A stretch of 35,370 nucleotides of DNA. Source: CAYXVB01 sp964467785. GTDB taxonomy: Bacteria > Bdellovibrionota > UBA1018. Positions 24,626-32,778 of the stretch are shown piece by piece; positions within the stretch are counted from its first letter, which is position 1, and each line of letters opens with the position of its first letter. The stretch covers positions 1 to 35,370 of the forward strand of contig CAYXVB010000014.1 of NCBI GenBank assembly GCA_964467785.1, in the 5' to 3' direction. Both the position numbers and the translations under genes were made by a program. Under the pieces are notes generated by a model. It was not told where the DNA came from, made no database searches, and saw only the letters and a list, made by a program, of their open reading frames with translations.

Positions 24626-25267
24626 ATGGCAAACCAAAACAGAAATCCTGCAAGCAAGCCTTTCACCCCCAAAGACTACTCCCATCTCCTCGGTAATCTT
24701 CCGGGAATGAGCGAAAAACAGCTTCAAAACCATTTCGAACTTTATAAGGGCTACGTGAAGAAGGTCAACGAGATCGAAGAAAAGCTGGCCTCGGTCGACG
24801 CAGCCTCCGCGAACTACAGTTATGGCGAGGTATCGGAGCTGCTTCGCCGCCGGCCCGTCGCCTACAACGGCGTCATCCTCCATGAGCTTTTCTTTGAGAA
24901 TCTCAGCTCCCGCGCGACGACGGCAAGCAGCGAGCTCAAAGACGAGCTCAACCGTGAATTCGGCTCATTTGAAAACTGGTTCGCGCAAGCCAAGGCGGGC
25001 CTCATCTCGGAGCCAGGCTGGGTGCTTCTGACTCGCTCGCGCGAGGACGGCTCGCTTCGCAATGTCCTGCTTTCCCAGCATCACGTCGGTCTGCTACCTG
25101 ACCAGGACATCCTCCTCTCGCTGGACGGCTGGGAGCATGCCTACATGATCGATTACGGCGTCAAGAAAACCGACTATATCTCGGCCATCGCGCGCCTGAT
25201 CAACTGGGATGTCGTCACAAAACGCTGGGAAGCGTCGCAAATGGGCTCGCGTTTTGTCGCGGCCTGA
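24626..25267 (+). CDS. sodB: Fe/Mn superoxide dismutase
   Basis: Converts superoxide to oxygen and peroxide in the cytoplasm (no signal peptide). At 213 residues it is slightly longer than most. Metal ligands can be placed: His36 (LQNHFELY), His86 (VILHELFF), Asp167 and His171 (SLDGWEHAYMIDY). The first ligand region is unusual: instead of HxGKHHxTYV it reads HFELYKGYV, lacking the HH pair and one residue shorter before the Tyr. This variant is seen in some divergent bacterial SODs. Metal choice cannot be told. ATG 24626 follows AAGGAA; a longer frame starts at 24587. Its 3' end overlaps the convergent methyltransferase gene by 53 bases. Confidence 0.9.
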   Translation: MANQNRNPASKPFTPKDYSHLLGNLPGMSEKQLQNHFELYKGYVKKVNEIEEKLASVDAASANYSYGEVSELLRRRPVAYNGVILHELFFENLSSRATTASSELKDELNREFGSFENWFAQAKAGLISEPGWVLLTRSREDGSLRNVLLSQHHVGLLPDQDILLSLDGWEHAYMIDYGVKKTDYISAIARLINWDVVTKRWEASQMGSRFVAA

Positions 25268-26042
25268 ACTCACGTTGCACCGCAACGCCAAGGTAGCCGA
25301 CTTTTCGTGACCGGATCAAACGGAAGCGGAAGTCGGCCCCCACGCGGCCAGTAAGGAAAAGTCGCACCATCGCCCGCGAGGCAAAGACGGGGCGGATGCC
25401 CTGCCATTCGCTCACGTGAAGTCCCGCGGAGGAACAGTACCGCTGCATCTCCTTGGGTGTGATGAAGAGCTCGTGGACATGCAACCGATCCGGCGTATTG
25501 GGCACGAAGAGCTGCATGGCGTGGATCACCAGCCAACGGCTCTGCCAAGTCCGGTTGAAGGTGTGAAAAAAAAAGAACCCGCCCGGAGCGAGTACGCGCG
25601 CAATTTCATGGATCGCGGCGCGTGGATCCTCCACGTGTTCGAGAAAATCCATCGCGCAGACCACATCAAACTCGCCGTCGGCGTATGGCAATCGGAAGGC
25701 GTCCGCAACGAGATATCGCACGCGCCCGCTCGGGTCGAATTGCCGGGCCACCTGCAGGGCGTCTTCGGAAAGATCCACGCCTTCGATCCGCGCAAACGGA
25801 AGCTCGCCGACTTTGAAGGCTCTCACGGCCAGGGCGTTGGTCAGGAGCCCCGCACCGCAACCGACATCCAGAAGGGATGCGCTGGCGCGGAGCTGCTCGT
25901 GACGCTCGATGAACTGCTCGGCTACCCAATCCGCTTTGAGTCTTCCTTCTGCGCGAAGCAGGGCGATCGGATGATCCTCCGCCGTGTACCATTGCTCGCC
26001 CAACGCATGATAAATCCGGTTATTGATGCCCGAGTCGCCCAA
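25215..26042 (-). CDS. UbiG-like class I SAM-dependent methyltransferase
   Basis: About 275 residues. The start INNRIYHALGEQWYTAEDHP resembles UbiG (NNxIY..LG..WW), and motif I is LLDVGCGAG (57-65), then the acidic motif EGVDLSED and the FDVVCAMDFLEHV segment. UbiG enzymes O-methylate phenolic rings. Here it ends an operon with a type III polyketide synthase, so methylation of a polyketide phenol or pyrone is a natural guess. The TTG start at 26042 is proposed because GGAGGAGGG lies a few bases upstream and no ATG is present in the N-terminal part. It overlaps the stop of the previous gene by 23 bases and the sodB end by 53. Confidence 0.83.
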   Translation of the reverse strand: MGDSGINNRIYHALGEQWYTAEDHPIALLRAEGRLKADWVAEQFIERHEQLRASASLLDVGCGAGLLTNALAVRAFKVGELPFARIEGVDLSEDALQVARQFDPSGRVRYLVADAFRLPYADGEFDVVCAMDFLEHVEDPRAAIHEIARVLAPGGFFFFHTFNRTWQSRWLVIHAMQLFVPNTPDRLHVHELFITPKEMQRYCSSAGLHVSEWQGIRPVFASRAMVRLFLTGRVGADFRFRLIRSRKVGYLGVAVQREFRPRQNASPFATLPSVL

Positions 26043-26514
26043 GATCCACCCTCCTCCAGTAATAAACCTGATAAAGCGAGAACGAGATGGCGACACCGAT
26101 CTGCACGACAAGGATCCCGCGCGCGATGGAACCCGCCTCTCCGATGGAGTGGACAACCTCCCATAGGCCCCATCCCGGCGCCCCGCCCAGAATAAGAAGG
26201 ACCGGATGCAGCATGAATAGGACGGAGTGCAGCCATTGCTCTGATCCCCCGCAGACTCGCGCATGGACCCATTCGTCTTTCGTGATCGAGAGGCTTGAGA
26301 CCAACAGAATCGCCACGTAAACCCAAGCGGCGTCATGTCCTGGCGGCACGAAGCGCAGCCAACAGAGCGCGAGTACCCAAAGCGCTGCATCCAGCGGGTG
26401 ACTGAGCCGCTCCCACCGTGGCAGCCCCCGCCGACGGTGATAAATCATTTCGTCACCCAGCATGGCCAGGGCTTGCACCACGCTCAGCACGAGCCAGATC
26501 GCCACGATCGTCAT
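26020..26514 (-). CDS. Five-helix integral membrane protein of unknown function
   Basis: A 164-residue protein, hydrophobic in about five segments (for example IVAIWLVLSVVQALAM; LDAALWVLALCWL; AWVYVAILLVSSL; SVLFMLHPVLLILGG; GILVVQIGVAISFSLYQV). The loops hold several charged or polar residues near the membrane, including GDEMIYHRRRG, TKDEWVHARV and HSIGEAGS. I do not recognise a family. ATG 26514 overlaps the polyketide synthase stop by four bases (ATGA), and its own end overlaps the methyltransferase start. Its place inside the pathway suggests a membrane-bound modifying enzyme or carrier for the product, but no catalytic motif can be named. Confidence 0.72.
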   Translation of the reverse strand: MTIVAIWLVLSVVQALAMLGDEMIYHRRRGLPRWERLSHPLDAALWVLALCWLRFVPPGHDAAWVYVAILLVSSLSITKDEWVHARVCGGSEQWLHSVLFMLHPVLLILGGAPGWGLWEVVHSIGEAGSIARGILVVQIGVAISFSLYQVYYWRRVDLGRLGHQ

Positions 26515-27617
26515 CCGGAGGCCTCGGTGACTTTCATCAGCGCGCCGCTGATCGTGAGGCCCGGTCCGAAGGCCAGGCTCACCACAGGAGTGCCCGCACG
26601 TTCTTCTTCGAGGACACGATGCCAGACATGCGGCAAGGTCGCCGAGGACATGTTTCCGTGCTCGTGGAGGATCTCCGCGCTCGCGCACACTTGTCGAGGC
26701 TCGAGCTCGAGCACCCGCTGGATCTCGTCCACGATCCGGGGCCCTCCCGGGTGGATCGCCCAAATCGCTTTTTCGCGCATCTGATTGACGGCGCGCTCGC
26801 CACCGAGCAGCACCTCCAACGCGCCCTTGAGTCCCCGTTGAATGCGTTCGGGGATCTCGCGGCCGAGGACCATCCGCATGCAGTGATCTGCGGCAGTCCA
26901 TTTCATGATCTCGGCGGATTCTGTCAGAATGAGATCCCGGTTCGCGAGAACTTCGAAAGAGCGCGTGCCACGTGGGGAATCTCGCTCCACGCGATAACGG
27001 ATCAGACCGTCGCCGAAAAGACTCTGTTGGACCCAGGCTTCGGGAGACGAGCCACGTAAATCGAGATGCAACGTGCACAGCTCCGTGTGAATCACGTCGA
27101 CTGGCCCGGCATGAGCCGCGGCGACGCGGATGGCCGGCATCGCGGCGTAGCATCCCATGTGATAAACGTGGTAGACTTGGGTACGACTCTGCCAGCCCTG
27201 AGACGCGACCCAACGTTGGGCGGCACTCGGCGAATCATAGCCCGTGCAGCTGACATGAATCAGAGCGTCGGGCGCTTGCGCAATGCTCTGAGCCGCCTGA
27301 GATCCCTGACAAGAAGGATAAAAACGGGGCATCGCCGCGAGCGCAGCCTCGGCAAAGAACTGAGTCCTGGCCTCGAGCCCCCCGTTTGGGTAAATCCGCA
27401 TCCGGCTCCAATCGAGATGCGTAAAGTCCTCCAATTCGTGCCCACGTGCGACGATCCTCGCGGGAGAGCAGCCGTAGCGATTGGCCTCGCGCCGGAGCCG
27501 CTCGACCTGGCCGTGGCCAGCATTCGCATGAGCTTGCGCGAGCCATTCAAACGCATCCTCCTGACGCGTCCGGAAGCGCGGAAGCACAGGAACGAAATCG
27601 TGCAGAAACAAGCTCAC
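26511..27617 (-). CDS. Type III polyketide synthase (chalcone/stilbene synthase family)
   Basis: A homodimeric ketosynthase-fold enzyme that extends an acyl-CoA starter with malonyl-CoA and cyclises it to a pyrone or resorcinol. The catalytic triad is complete: Cys156 (YHMGCYAAMPAIRVA), His289 (IHPGG) and Asn322 (HEHGNMSSA). The C-terminal FGPGL loop is present (350-354). At 368 residues the size is normal. The proposed GTG start at 27617 overlaps the SDR stop (GTGA), and the family N-terminus begins right there. Product is not readable; lipid-type synthases (alkylpyrone, alkylresorcinol) are the usual kind in Gram-negative bacteria, which is inference. It is translationally coupled on both sides. 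Confidence 0.92.
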   Translation of the reverse strand: MSLFLHDFVPVLPRFRTRQEDAFEWLAQAHANAGHGQVERLRREANRYGCSPARIVARGHELEDFTHLDWSRMRIYPNGGLEARTQFFAEAALAAMPRFYPSCQGSQAAQSIAQAPDALIHVSCTGYDSPSAAQRWVASQGWQSRTQVYHVYHMGCYAAMPAIRVAAAHAGPVDVIHTELCTLHLDLRGSSPEAWVQQSLFGDGLIRYRVERDSPRGTRSFEVLANRDLILTESAEIMKWTAADHCMRMVLGREIPERIQRGLKGALEVLLGGERAVNQMREKAIWAIHPGGPRIVDEIQRVLELEPRQVCASAEILHEHGNMSSATLPHVWHRVLEEERAGTPVVSLAFGPGLTISGALMKVTEASG

Positions 27618-28720
27618 GCGGACCTGCTTTCCGAGCGGGCCGCCCAGGCCGGGCCCCAGTCCACCGTCCCGTTGCCCGCGGTCGCGCAGCGCGCCGACCA
27701 TCCCCCTTCGCGCAGGGCATGGAGCACGAGACCCGAGGCCACCCCGAAGGCAATGGCGGACAATCGCCGCAGCCATTCGGGAACGCGAGCAGGGTCCGCC
27801 ACGGACAGGAGTCTCGATGGCGCCGAGCTTCCGCGGACGCGCGAGAATCCGCTCATGGGCAAATAGAGATTATTGGCCGCATCCGCGCCCTTGATCTCCG
27901 CGGAACGCTGGGACCGATGGCCGAACCGCCCTTCGAACCGGATCGACGGCCCCAGGAATCTCCGAAAGGCTTCAACGACTCCGCGGGCGGAAATCGGCTC
28001 CACGGCTTTGAATCGCGGGCGTTCCACCAGATCCGCCACTCTGACCGCGATGCGCTCCGGCTCGAACACCGGGCTCACGGGCTTTGGGCGAAAGCCAACG
28101 TATGTTTTGGCGTGATCGAAAAACGGGGTGGCCATCGAGGGAGCGAAGTAGGTGGCGATCCGCACGCGCGAGCGTCGATGACGAAGCTCGCAGGCGAGCG
28201 ATTTGTAGAAACCGAAGAGCGCGTGCTTGCTGGCGACGTAAGTGCTTTGAAGCGGCAAGGCGGCCTCGGCCAGGACGCTCAGGATCCCCACCAGACTGGT
28301 GGGCTCCTGGTTGGTCTCCAGGAAAGGAAGCGCGGCTCGAGTGCCAATCACTTGACCGAAAAAATTGACGTCCATCAGGCGCCGCATCTCATTGAGGGGG
28401 ACCTGGTCCGACTCTCCGTACAAGGCAACGGCCGCGTTGTTGATCCAGACATCGAGCCGGCCAAACCGGTTCACCGTCTCGGCCGCGGCGTGCTGAACCT
28501 GGTCCGAATCCGTGACATCGGCGAGGCACGTCACAGCGTCCGAGCCTTCGCTGCGGATCTCCGCAAGCAGGCTGGCCAGACCCTCGGAGTCCCGAGCGAT
28601 CAGCCCGAGACGAAATCCCCGTCGGGCAAGCTCGAGCGCGGTGGCCCGTCCTAGCCCTGAACTGGCGCCCGTGATCACCGCCACCCGCCGCTGTTGAGTC
28701 GACTTCGAGCTCTGAGCCAT
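27614..28720 (-). CDS. Short-chain dehydrogenase/reductase with C-terminal extension
   Basis: NAD(P)-dependent oxidoreductase of the classical SDR fold. Cofactor loop TGASSGLG is at 17-24, NNA at 94-96, and the catalytic triad is Ser148, Tyr161 and Lys165 (STYVASKHA). Dinucleotide preference leans to NADP by the Arg in IARDSEGL, a weak hint. At 368 residues it is about 100 longer than a typical SDR; the extra tail is basic and proline-rich with a possible hydrophobic helix (LSAIAFGVASGLVLHAL). AAGGAG precedes the ATG. It lies 39 bases after the glucosidase gene and overlaps the polyketide synthase, so keto-reduction of a starter or product is a reasonable guess. Confidence 0.9.
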   Translation of the reverse strand: MAQSSKSTQQRRVAVITGASSGLGRATALELARRGFRLGLIARDSEGLASLLAEIRSEGSDAVTCLADVTDSDQVQHAAAETVNRFGRLDVWINNAAVALYGESDQVPLNEMRRLMDVNFFGQVIGTRAALPFLETNQEPTSLVGILSVLAEAALPLQSTYVASKHALFGFYKSLACELRHRRSRVRIATYFAPSMATPFFDHAKTYVGFRPKPVSPVFEPERIAVRVADLVERPRFKAVEPISARGVVEAFRRFLGPSIRFEGRFGHRSQRSAEIKGADAANNLYLPMSGFSRVRGSSAPSRLLSVADPARVPEWLRRLSAIAFGVASGLVLHALREGGWSARCATAGNGTVDWGPAWAARSESRSA

Positions 28721-28759
28721 GGAGCACTCCTTGGTTTGAACTTTCTGGCGCTTGGACTT

Positions 28760-31114
28760 TCAGGCCGATTTGCGCTGCGGGCGGAGCGCGGCCATCAGCA
28801 AGCGGGAGCTGACGCCGAAGTTCGCGTCCAACTCGCCCGGTTGCTCGACAATGTGCAACGTCCCGACCTTGCTGAGCTCGGCCCAGCGGGAACGCCCGTC
28901 GCGATCCCGCCAAAACCGGAGATCCACCAGCGACTCGCCCACCTTCAGGTCACGAACCTCGATCCAGTCCAGCCACTCTGGGAGGTCGGGCTTCACCCAA
29001 AGCATCTTGAGCGGAGCGAACGGGCGGATGCCCAATATTACCATTAGCAAGAAAAAGACCGCAGAAACGGACCAAGCCTGCAACGAATTGGCATCCGGAT
29101 AAAGGCCGGGAAGAGTGTAGTCGTTCGTGCGTTGATGCCCGCTCATCGCTTCGGGAAGCCGGAAACACGGAAAGAGAGACGCAGCCTCGAACTGCGCTTC
29201 GGTCAGCATGAGGGCTTGCGCGTCAAAGCCGCACATCCGCAGAGCCCCCGCGATGGTCGCGTTTTCGACGGGCCAGACGGTCCCACGATGATAGCTGTAG
29301 GGATCATACGCCGGATTGTCCCGCGAGAGCGTCCGGATCCCCCAACCCGAGTAAAGATCAGGCGAAAAGAGCCGGGCCACGACGGCTGCGATTCTCTCAC
29401 GGTCGATGATCCCGCATCCCATGCAATGGCCGATGTTAGACGTGATCGAATCCACCTGCACGCCACCGGGACGCAGCGCTACCGCGTAATAGGCTCGGTC
29501 CGGCATCCAGAAATCGCGATTGAATCGGCGCTTGAGCTCGCGCGCGTCCCGCCAACGGCGCGCGGCGTCCTTGAATCTCCCCAACGTCGCGTAAAGCTCG
29601 GCGGCGCCCAAGAGCGCGAGGTGCGCGTAACCCTGCACCTCCGCCGTCGCAAGCGGCGAGGAGACGATCCGCCCTTGCCCATCGACGATGGCGTCTCCCG
29701 AGTCCTTCCAGGCATGATGACGATTGCCGCTCGCCATGGCCGGCACGTAAGAGATGTATCCCTCGCCTTCGGCAAGTCGCTTGACGAGCCAATCGACGCA
29801 GCTGTCGAGGGTCGGAAGGTGCCTCCGAATCAGATCACGGCTCCCGTCCCAATGAAACGCGCTTGCGAGCGTGACGATCCAGAACGTGGTGGAGACCACA
29901 TCACCGTAATAGACCTCGCGGTTCGTGGCGCCGGCCTCGGCGCAAGGATTGAGACGTAGCTCGTGCGGCATTTGCCCTGGCCGCTCGTCCCTCCACGGAT
30001 CGTCACACACGCCGCGCAAAAGGGACATGCCCGAGAGTGCTTCCTCGGTCCAGCTCGGCGACAACAATGAGCACTGCCAGGCCGCAGTGAGCGCGTCGCG
30101 GCCGAAAAGCCCCACGTATCGCGGCACGCCCGCGGCAATCATCATCGGTGACGAGCCGGAGCCGGTGCGCCCGGGCATCGGGAGGGCAAGATCCTGCAAA
30201 TCGGTGCGCGCCTGCTCGAGGATCAGATTGAGGCACGGATGACTCGCGCGAAGCGAGACCAGCGGCCGCACGTTTTTTTCCAGGTGCCGCACGCGACGGT
30301 CCTGCGGGGTGAACTCGAGGATCAGCTCGCGCGCCTCGCCGGGACCCAGCTGCAGCGAGAGCTCAATACGACTGCGCGATCCCAGGTCCAGACGCGAGAC
30401 TTGCGGCGCGCGCCGGGAGCCCCAGGTGCCCGGCTTAAGCGAAACTTGGAGGCCCCGCACGACGGGGTCACCCTCGCGCGGAGTGCCGTCGGCTCCCGTG
30501 CCGGTAGGATCGTAAAGCTTCTTGAGCTCGGTGGTCGGAGCGTGCCTTCGGGTGCCATAGCTTTGTCGGTAATGAAAAACGGGCCACCCCTCCGACGCCG
30601 AATCGTCATAGCGCGGAGCCACGCCCTCAAGCTGCTCGAATTTCTCGGCTTTCATTTCCTCGGCGTACTGAATGTCACCCAAGGGACAGACCAACTCGAT
30701 CTCGAAAGGAAAACTGCGCTCTTTTCCGCTATTGTTGCGGATCAGCATTTTTTCCTGCCATGTCCCATCCGGCAACTGATTGAGCGGTCCGTTGAGTTGC
30801 CGTACGATGCGACACTCCAGGGAGCCGCGGGGGACGGTACCCTCGGGAAGATTTCCCTCTTCCATCGAGCCTTGCAGAAGCGCCATCGCGCTCCAGAGAG
30901 ACGCCCGCTCCTGGGCGGCAAAGGTGATCTTGGGCTGCTCTTCGCGGATTCGGATCGAGAGTTCGCTCACATAAAGCGTATCGCAGTCGAAGAAGCCTTC
31001 GTGCGCCCGCCCACCCACTCTCCCGTCAGGCCCGAACGTGAGGCGGGTCCAACCTTCGAAAAGGCTGATTCTGCCGCAATCTGCCAATCCTTGTGCAAGG
31101 TAAGTCCGACGCAT
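28760..31114 (-). CDS. Glycogen-debranching-type (GDE) glycosidase, amylo-alpha-1,6-glucosidase-like
   Basis: A 784-residue protein. The N-terminal beta-rich domain (about 1-280) resembles the GDE N-terminal bis domain, and the C-terminal part is an (alpha/alpha)6 barrel with FGRDAL (337-342), YYGDVVSTTFWIVTLA and HRGTVWPVENATIAGAL. These are typical of the debranching/GH15-like glycosidases that split alpha-1,6- or related glucose linkages. No signal peptide is apparent, so it probably acts in the cytoplasm. A hydrophobic stretch near the C-terminus (SVSAVFFLLMVILGI) could be buried or membrane-associated. Substrate is not certain. It is the first gene of the polyketide operon, an odd partner. 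No clear ribosome-binding site before ATG 31114. Confidence 0.85.
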   Translation of the reverse strand: MRRTYLAQGLADCGRISLFEGWTRLTFGPDGRVGGRAHEGFFDCDTLYVSELSIRIREEQPKITFAAQERASLWSAMALLQGSMEEGNLPEGTVPRGSLECRIVRQLNGPLNQLPDGTWQEKMLIRNNSGKERSFPFEIELVCPLGDIQYAEEMKAEKFEQLEGVAPRYDDSASEGWPVFHYRQSYGTRRHAPTTELKKLYDPTGTGADGTPREGDPVVRGLQVSLKPGTWGSRRAPQVSRLDLGSRSRIELSLQLGPGEARELILEFTPQDRRVRHLEKNVRPLVSLRASHPCLNLILEQARTDLQDLALPMPGRTGSGSSPMMIAAGVPRYVGLFGRDALTAAWQCSLLSPSWTEEALSGMSLLRGVCDDPWRDERPGQMPHELRLNPCAEAGATNREVYYGDVVSTTFWIVTLASAFHWDGSRDLIRRHLPTLDSCVDWLVKRLAEGEGYISYVPAMASGNRHHAWKDSGDAIVDGQGRIVSSPLATAEVQGYAHLALLGAAELYATLGRFKDAARRWRDARELKRRFNRDFWMPDRAYYAVALRPGGVQVDSITSNIGHCMGCGIIDRERIAAVVARLFSPDLYSGWGIRTLSRDNPAYDPYSYHRGTVWPVENATIAGALRMCGFDAQALMLTEAQFEAASLFPCFRLPEAMSGHQRTNDYTLPGLYPDANSLQAWSVSAVFFLLMVILGIRPFAPLKMLWVKPDLPEWLDWIEVRDLKVGESLVDLRFWRDRDGRSRWAELSKVGTLHIVEQPGELDANFGVSSRLLMAALRPQRKSA

Positions 31115-31227
31115 CTTGAACTAACCGCGCGGTGCAATGGCGGTTCCAAACTCACATCTCAAAAAATGACGCGCCTGCTGGCCCGGGTACATGACTTGCT
31201 CCGCCAGGCAGGGAGGTGACCCCAAAT

Positions 31228-32115
31228 ATGGATAGCTCCCCCTCTTCAAATTCAAAACGAACCGCAGGCATCGTAACGCCGCTGAATCCCCCTCAAGCGG
31301 CCGGTGTTTACTCCAACCGACCTGACATCGAGCCGGCCAGTCTCCGTCAGACGGTGAGTCTCCGAGCGATCTTCACAGGCGTAGTCCTCTCCGCTTTGGC
31401 CTACGCCTGCCTACTGGCGCTGGGCTTGGCCATCGGTGGCGGCAACCTCGCGGGCATCATCCAGCGGAGCCAGAACGCGGCGGGACTTTCCATTGGCTCC
31501 GGCGTCTGGATGGTCGCCTCTCTGCTTCTGAGTCTTTACTTCGGAAGCTACTATGCTGGCCGAGTTTCCGGGATGGTGCCTGCGCGCCTGGGAGGCATCC
31601 AGGGCATGGTCATCTCGGCAGTTTTCTTTTTCTTCATCGCGGCGCAGATCGGCGGCGCGATCGGTTTGATTGGTCAAGGAGTCGGCGGAGCCGTGTCCGG
31701 CGTGTCCGGCGCGGCGGGCGATCTAGCCGCAAATCCGCAGGTGCAAGCGACCGTCGAAGAGGCCCTGGGCGGGCTCAATCTGGCCTCGCCTCCCGACATC
31801 GTGGTACGGGGCATGGCCACACGCCTGCTCCGGGGTGATTCGACCGGCGCGCGCGACTACCTCGCCCGTCAAGCGGGGATCAGTCCGGCCGACGCACAGT
31901 CCCGGATCGACACCTTCAAGAGCAACTTTGATTCATCCGTCAAGGACATCGGCACCACCGCCGCGCGAGCCCTGAGCTACACGGGATGGACATTTTTCAT
32001 GGGCATCGTGCTCGGCACGCTCGCGTCAACCTGGGGTGGAAGCCATGGGGTGCGCCGCAATCTCAAATTCAGTGACCGGGACATGGAGATCCGACGCCGC
32101 TCGATTGCGGCATGA
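31228..32115 (+). CDS. Polytopic membrane protein (YrzE/PhnA-like family type)
   Basis: A 295-residue protein. It opens with a polar tail (1-45), then helices (AIFTGVVLSALAYACLLALG; GSGVWMVASLLLSLYFGSYYAG; GGIQGMVISAVFFFFIAA), a Gly-rich loop, a polar segment (160-250) and a last helix (TGWTFFMGIVLGTLASTW). The pattern A-x-x-x-G near the first helix and the GSYYAGR sequence recall proteins annotated as YrzE- or PhnA-like membrane proteins, whose role is unknown. ATG 31228 is chosen because GGAGGTGA lies eight bases before it; a GTG at 31216 is in frame. It is divergent from the polyketide operon. Confidence 0.72.
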   Translation: MDSSPSSNSKRTAGIVTPLNPPQAAGVYSNRPDIEPASLRQTVSLRAIFTGVVLSALAYACLLALGLAIGGGNLAGIIQRSQNAAGLSIGSGVWMVASLLLSLYFGSYYAGRVSGMVPARLGGIQGMVISAVFFFFIAAQIGGAIGLIGQGVGGAVSGVSGAAGDLAANPQVQATVEEALGGLNLASPPDIVVRGMATRLLRGDSTGARDYLARQAGISPADAQSRIDTFKSNFDSSVKDIGTTAARALSYTGWTFFMGIVLGTLASTWGGSHGVRRNLKFSDRDMEIRRRSIAA

Positions 32116-32137
32116 GTCCGATCAGGCATGGCGCAAT

Positions 32138-32176
32138 CACCCGGCTCCAATCCCTTACAAGGAATGGAACCGGGTG
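32138..32176. terminator. Hairpin between convergent genes
   Basis: CACCCGG (32138-32144) pairs with CCGGGTG (32170-32176), continued by TCCA/TGGA and TCC/GGA with two mismatches and a seven-base loop. It sits between the two converging stop codons, so it may stop transcription from both sides. No U-tract follows on either strand, which lowers the certainty. Confidence 0.42.
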
Positions 32177-32193
32177 AAAGCGTTTGGACTGCA

Positions 32194-32703
32194 TCAGCTG
32201 GTCGTGCGAGCCAGGTCGGGAGCCTTCACGGCCACCGTAGCGGCCTGACGACTGATCGCCTCCTGACCGTCTTCGTTTCGCGCGATGACGGAAACTCGGT
32301 ACTGAGTGGTCTGATTTCCCACCGCCAGCGAACGGATCTGCTCCGGCGTCAAGCTCGCGCGCCAAGTCGTGCCACCGACATGGCTCATCTTGACCTCGAG
32401 TGGCGCCTCAAGGAAACGGACGCGCACGTCGTTGACATTGGCCCCGAAGTCCTTCACTTCGGTGAGGATCTCAACCGGCCGGAGCGGGTTCATATCCCGG
32501 CTCAGTTCGACCGTTCCGGGATTGACCCGGGTGTTCAGGATCGTGGGGCCGCTCCGGGACAAATCTTCCGCGGATTTTTCCCCTTTTATGGTCGAACAGC
32601 CCGAAAACGACCCGATGGCGACGACCAGTGACGCCATCGAGACCGCGGCGAAGGACGCGGCGGCAACATGACGCAACCGTGGCAAAAAAGTGCCTTTAGT
32701 CAT
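32194..32703 (-). CDS. Lipoprotein of unknown function
   Basis: A 169-residue protein with a lipoprotein signal: a long hydrophobic region (VAAASFAAVSMASLVVAIGS) and the lipobox FSGC, with lipidated Cys36 followed by Ser, which favours outer-membrane sorting in E. coli-type systems. The mature part looks like an Ig-like beta-sandwich (VEILTEVKDFGANVNDVRVR; YRVSVIARNEDGQEA). I recognise no specific family. GGAGG lies nine bases before ATG 32703. It lies 75 bases beyond the stop of the secreted orphan in the same direction, so both may be one transcript. Confidence 0.7.
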   Translation of the reverse strand: MTKGTFLPRLRHVAAASFAAVSMASLVVAIGSFSGCSTIKGEKSAEDLSRSGPTILNTRVNPGTVELSRDMNPLRPVEILTEVKDFGANVNDVRVRFLEAPLEVKMSHVGGTTWRASLTPEQIRSLAVGNQTTQYRVSVIARNEDGQEAISRQAATVAVKAPDLARTTS

Positions 32704-32778
32704 AGCGGTAAGCCTCCTTCATCCGGCTCTAGCAAACACCGGACATGGCGCGCCGCTTTGCCGCCCCACGTCTGCCGA

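Noticed and set aside
27446..28654. 402-codon plus-strand frame across the polyketide synthase and SDR genes
   Set aside because: Shadow of two well-supported genes; the translation has low-complexity charged composition and no family features.
31165..31218. 17-codon frame just before the YrzE-like gene, possible leader peptide
   Set aside because: It overlaps the ribosome-binding site of the real gene, but there is no run of regulatory codons and no attenuator hairpin.
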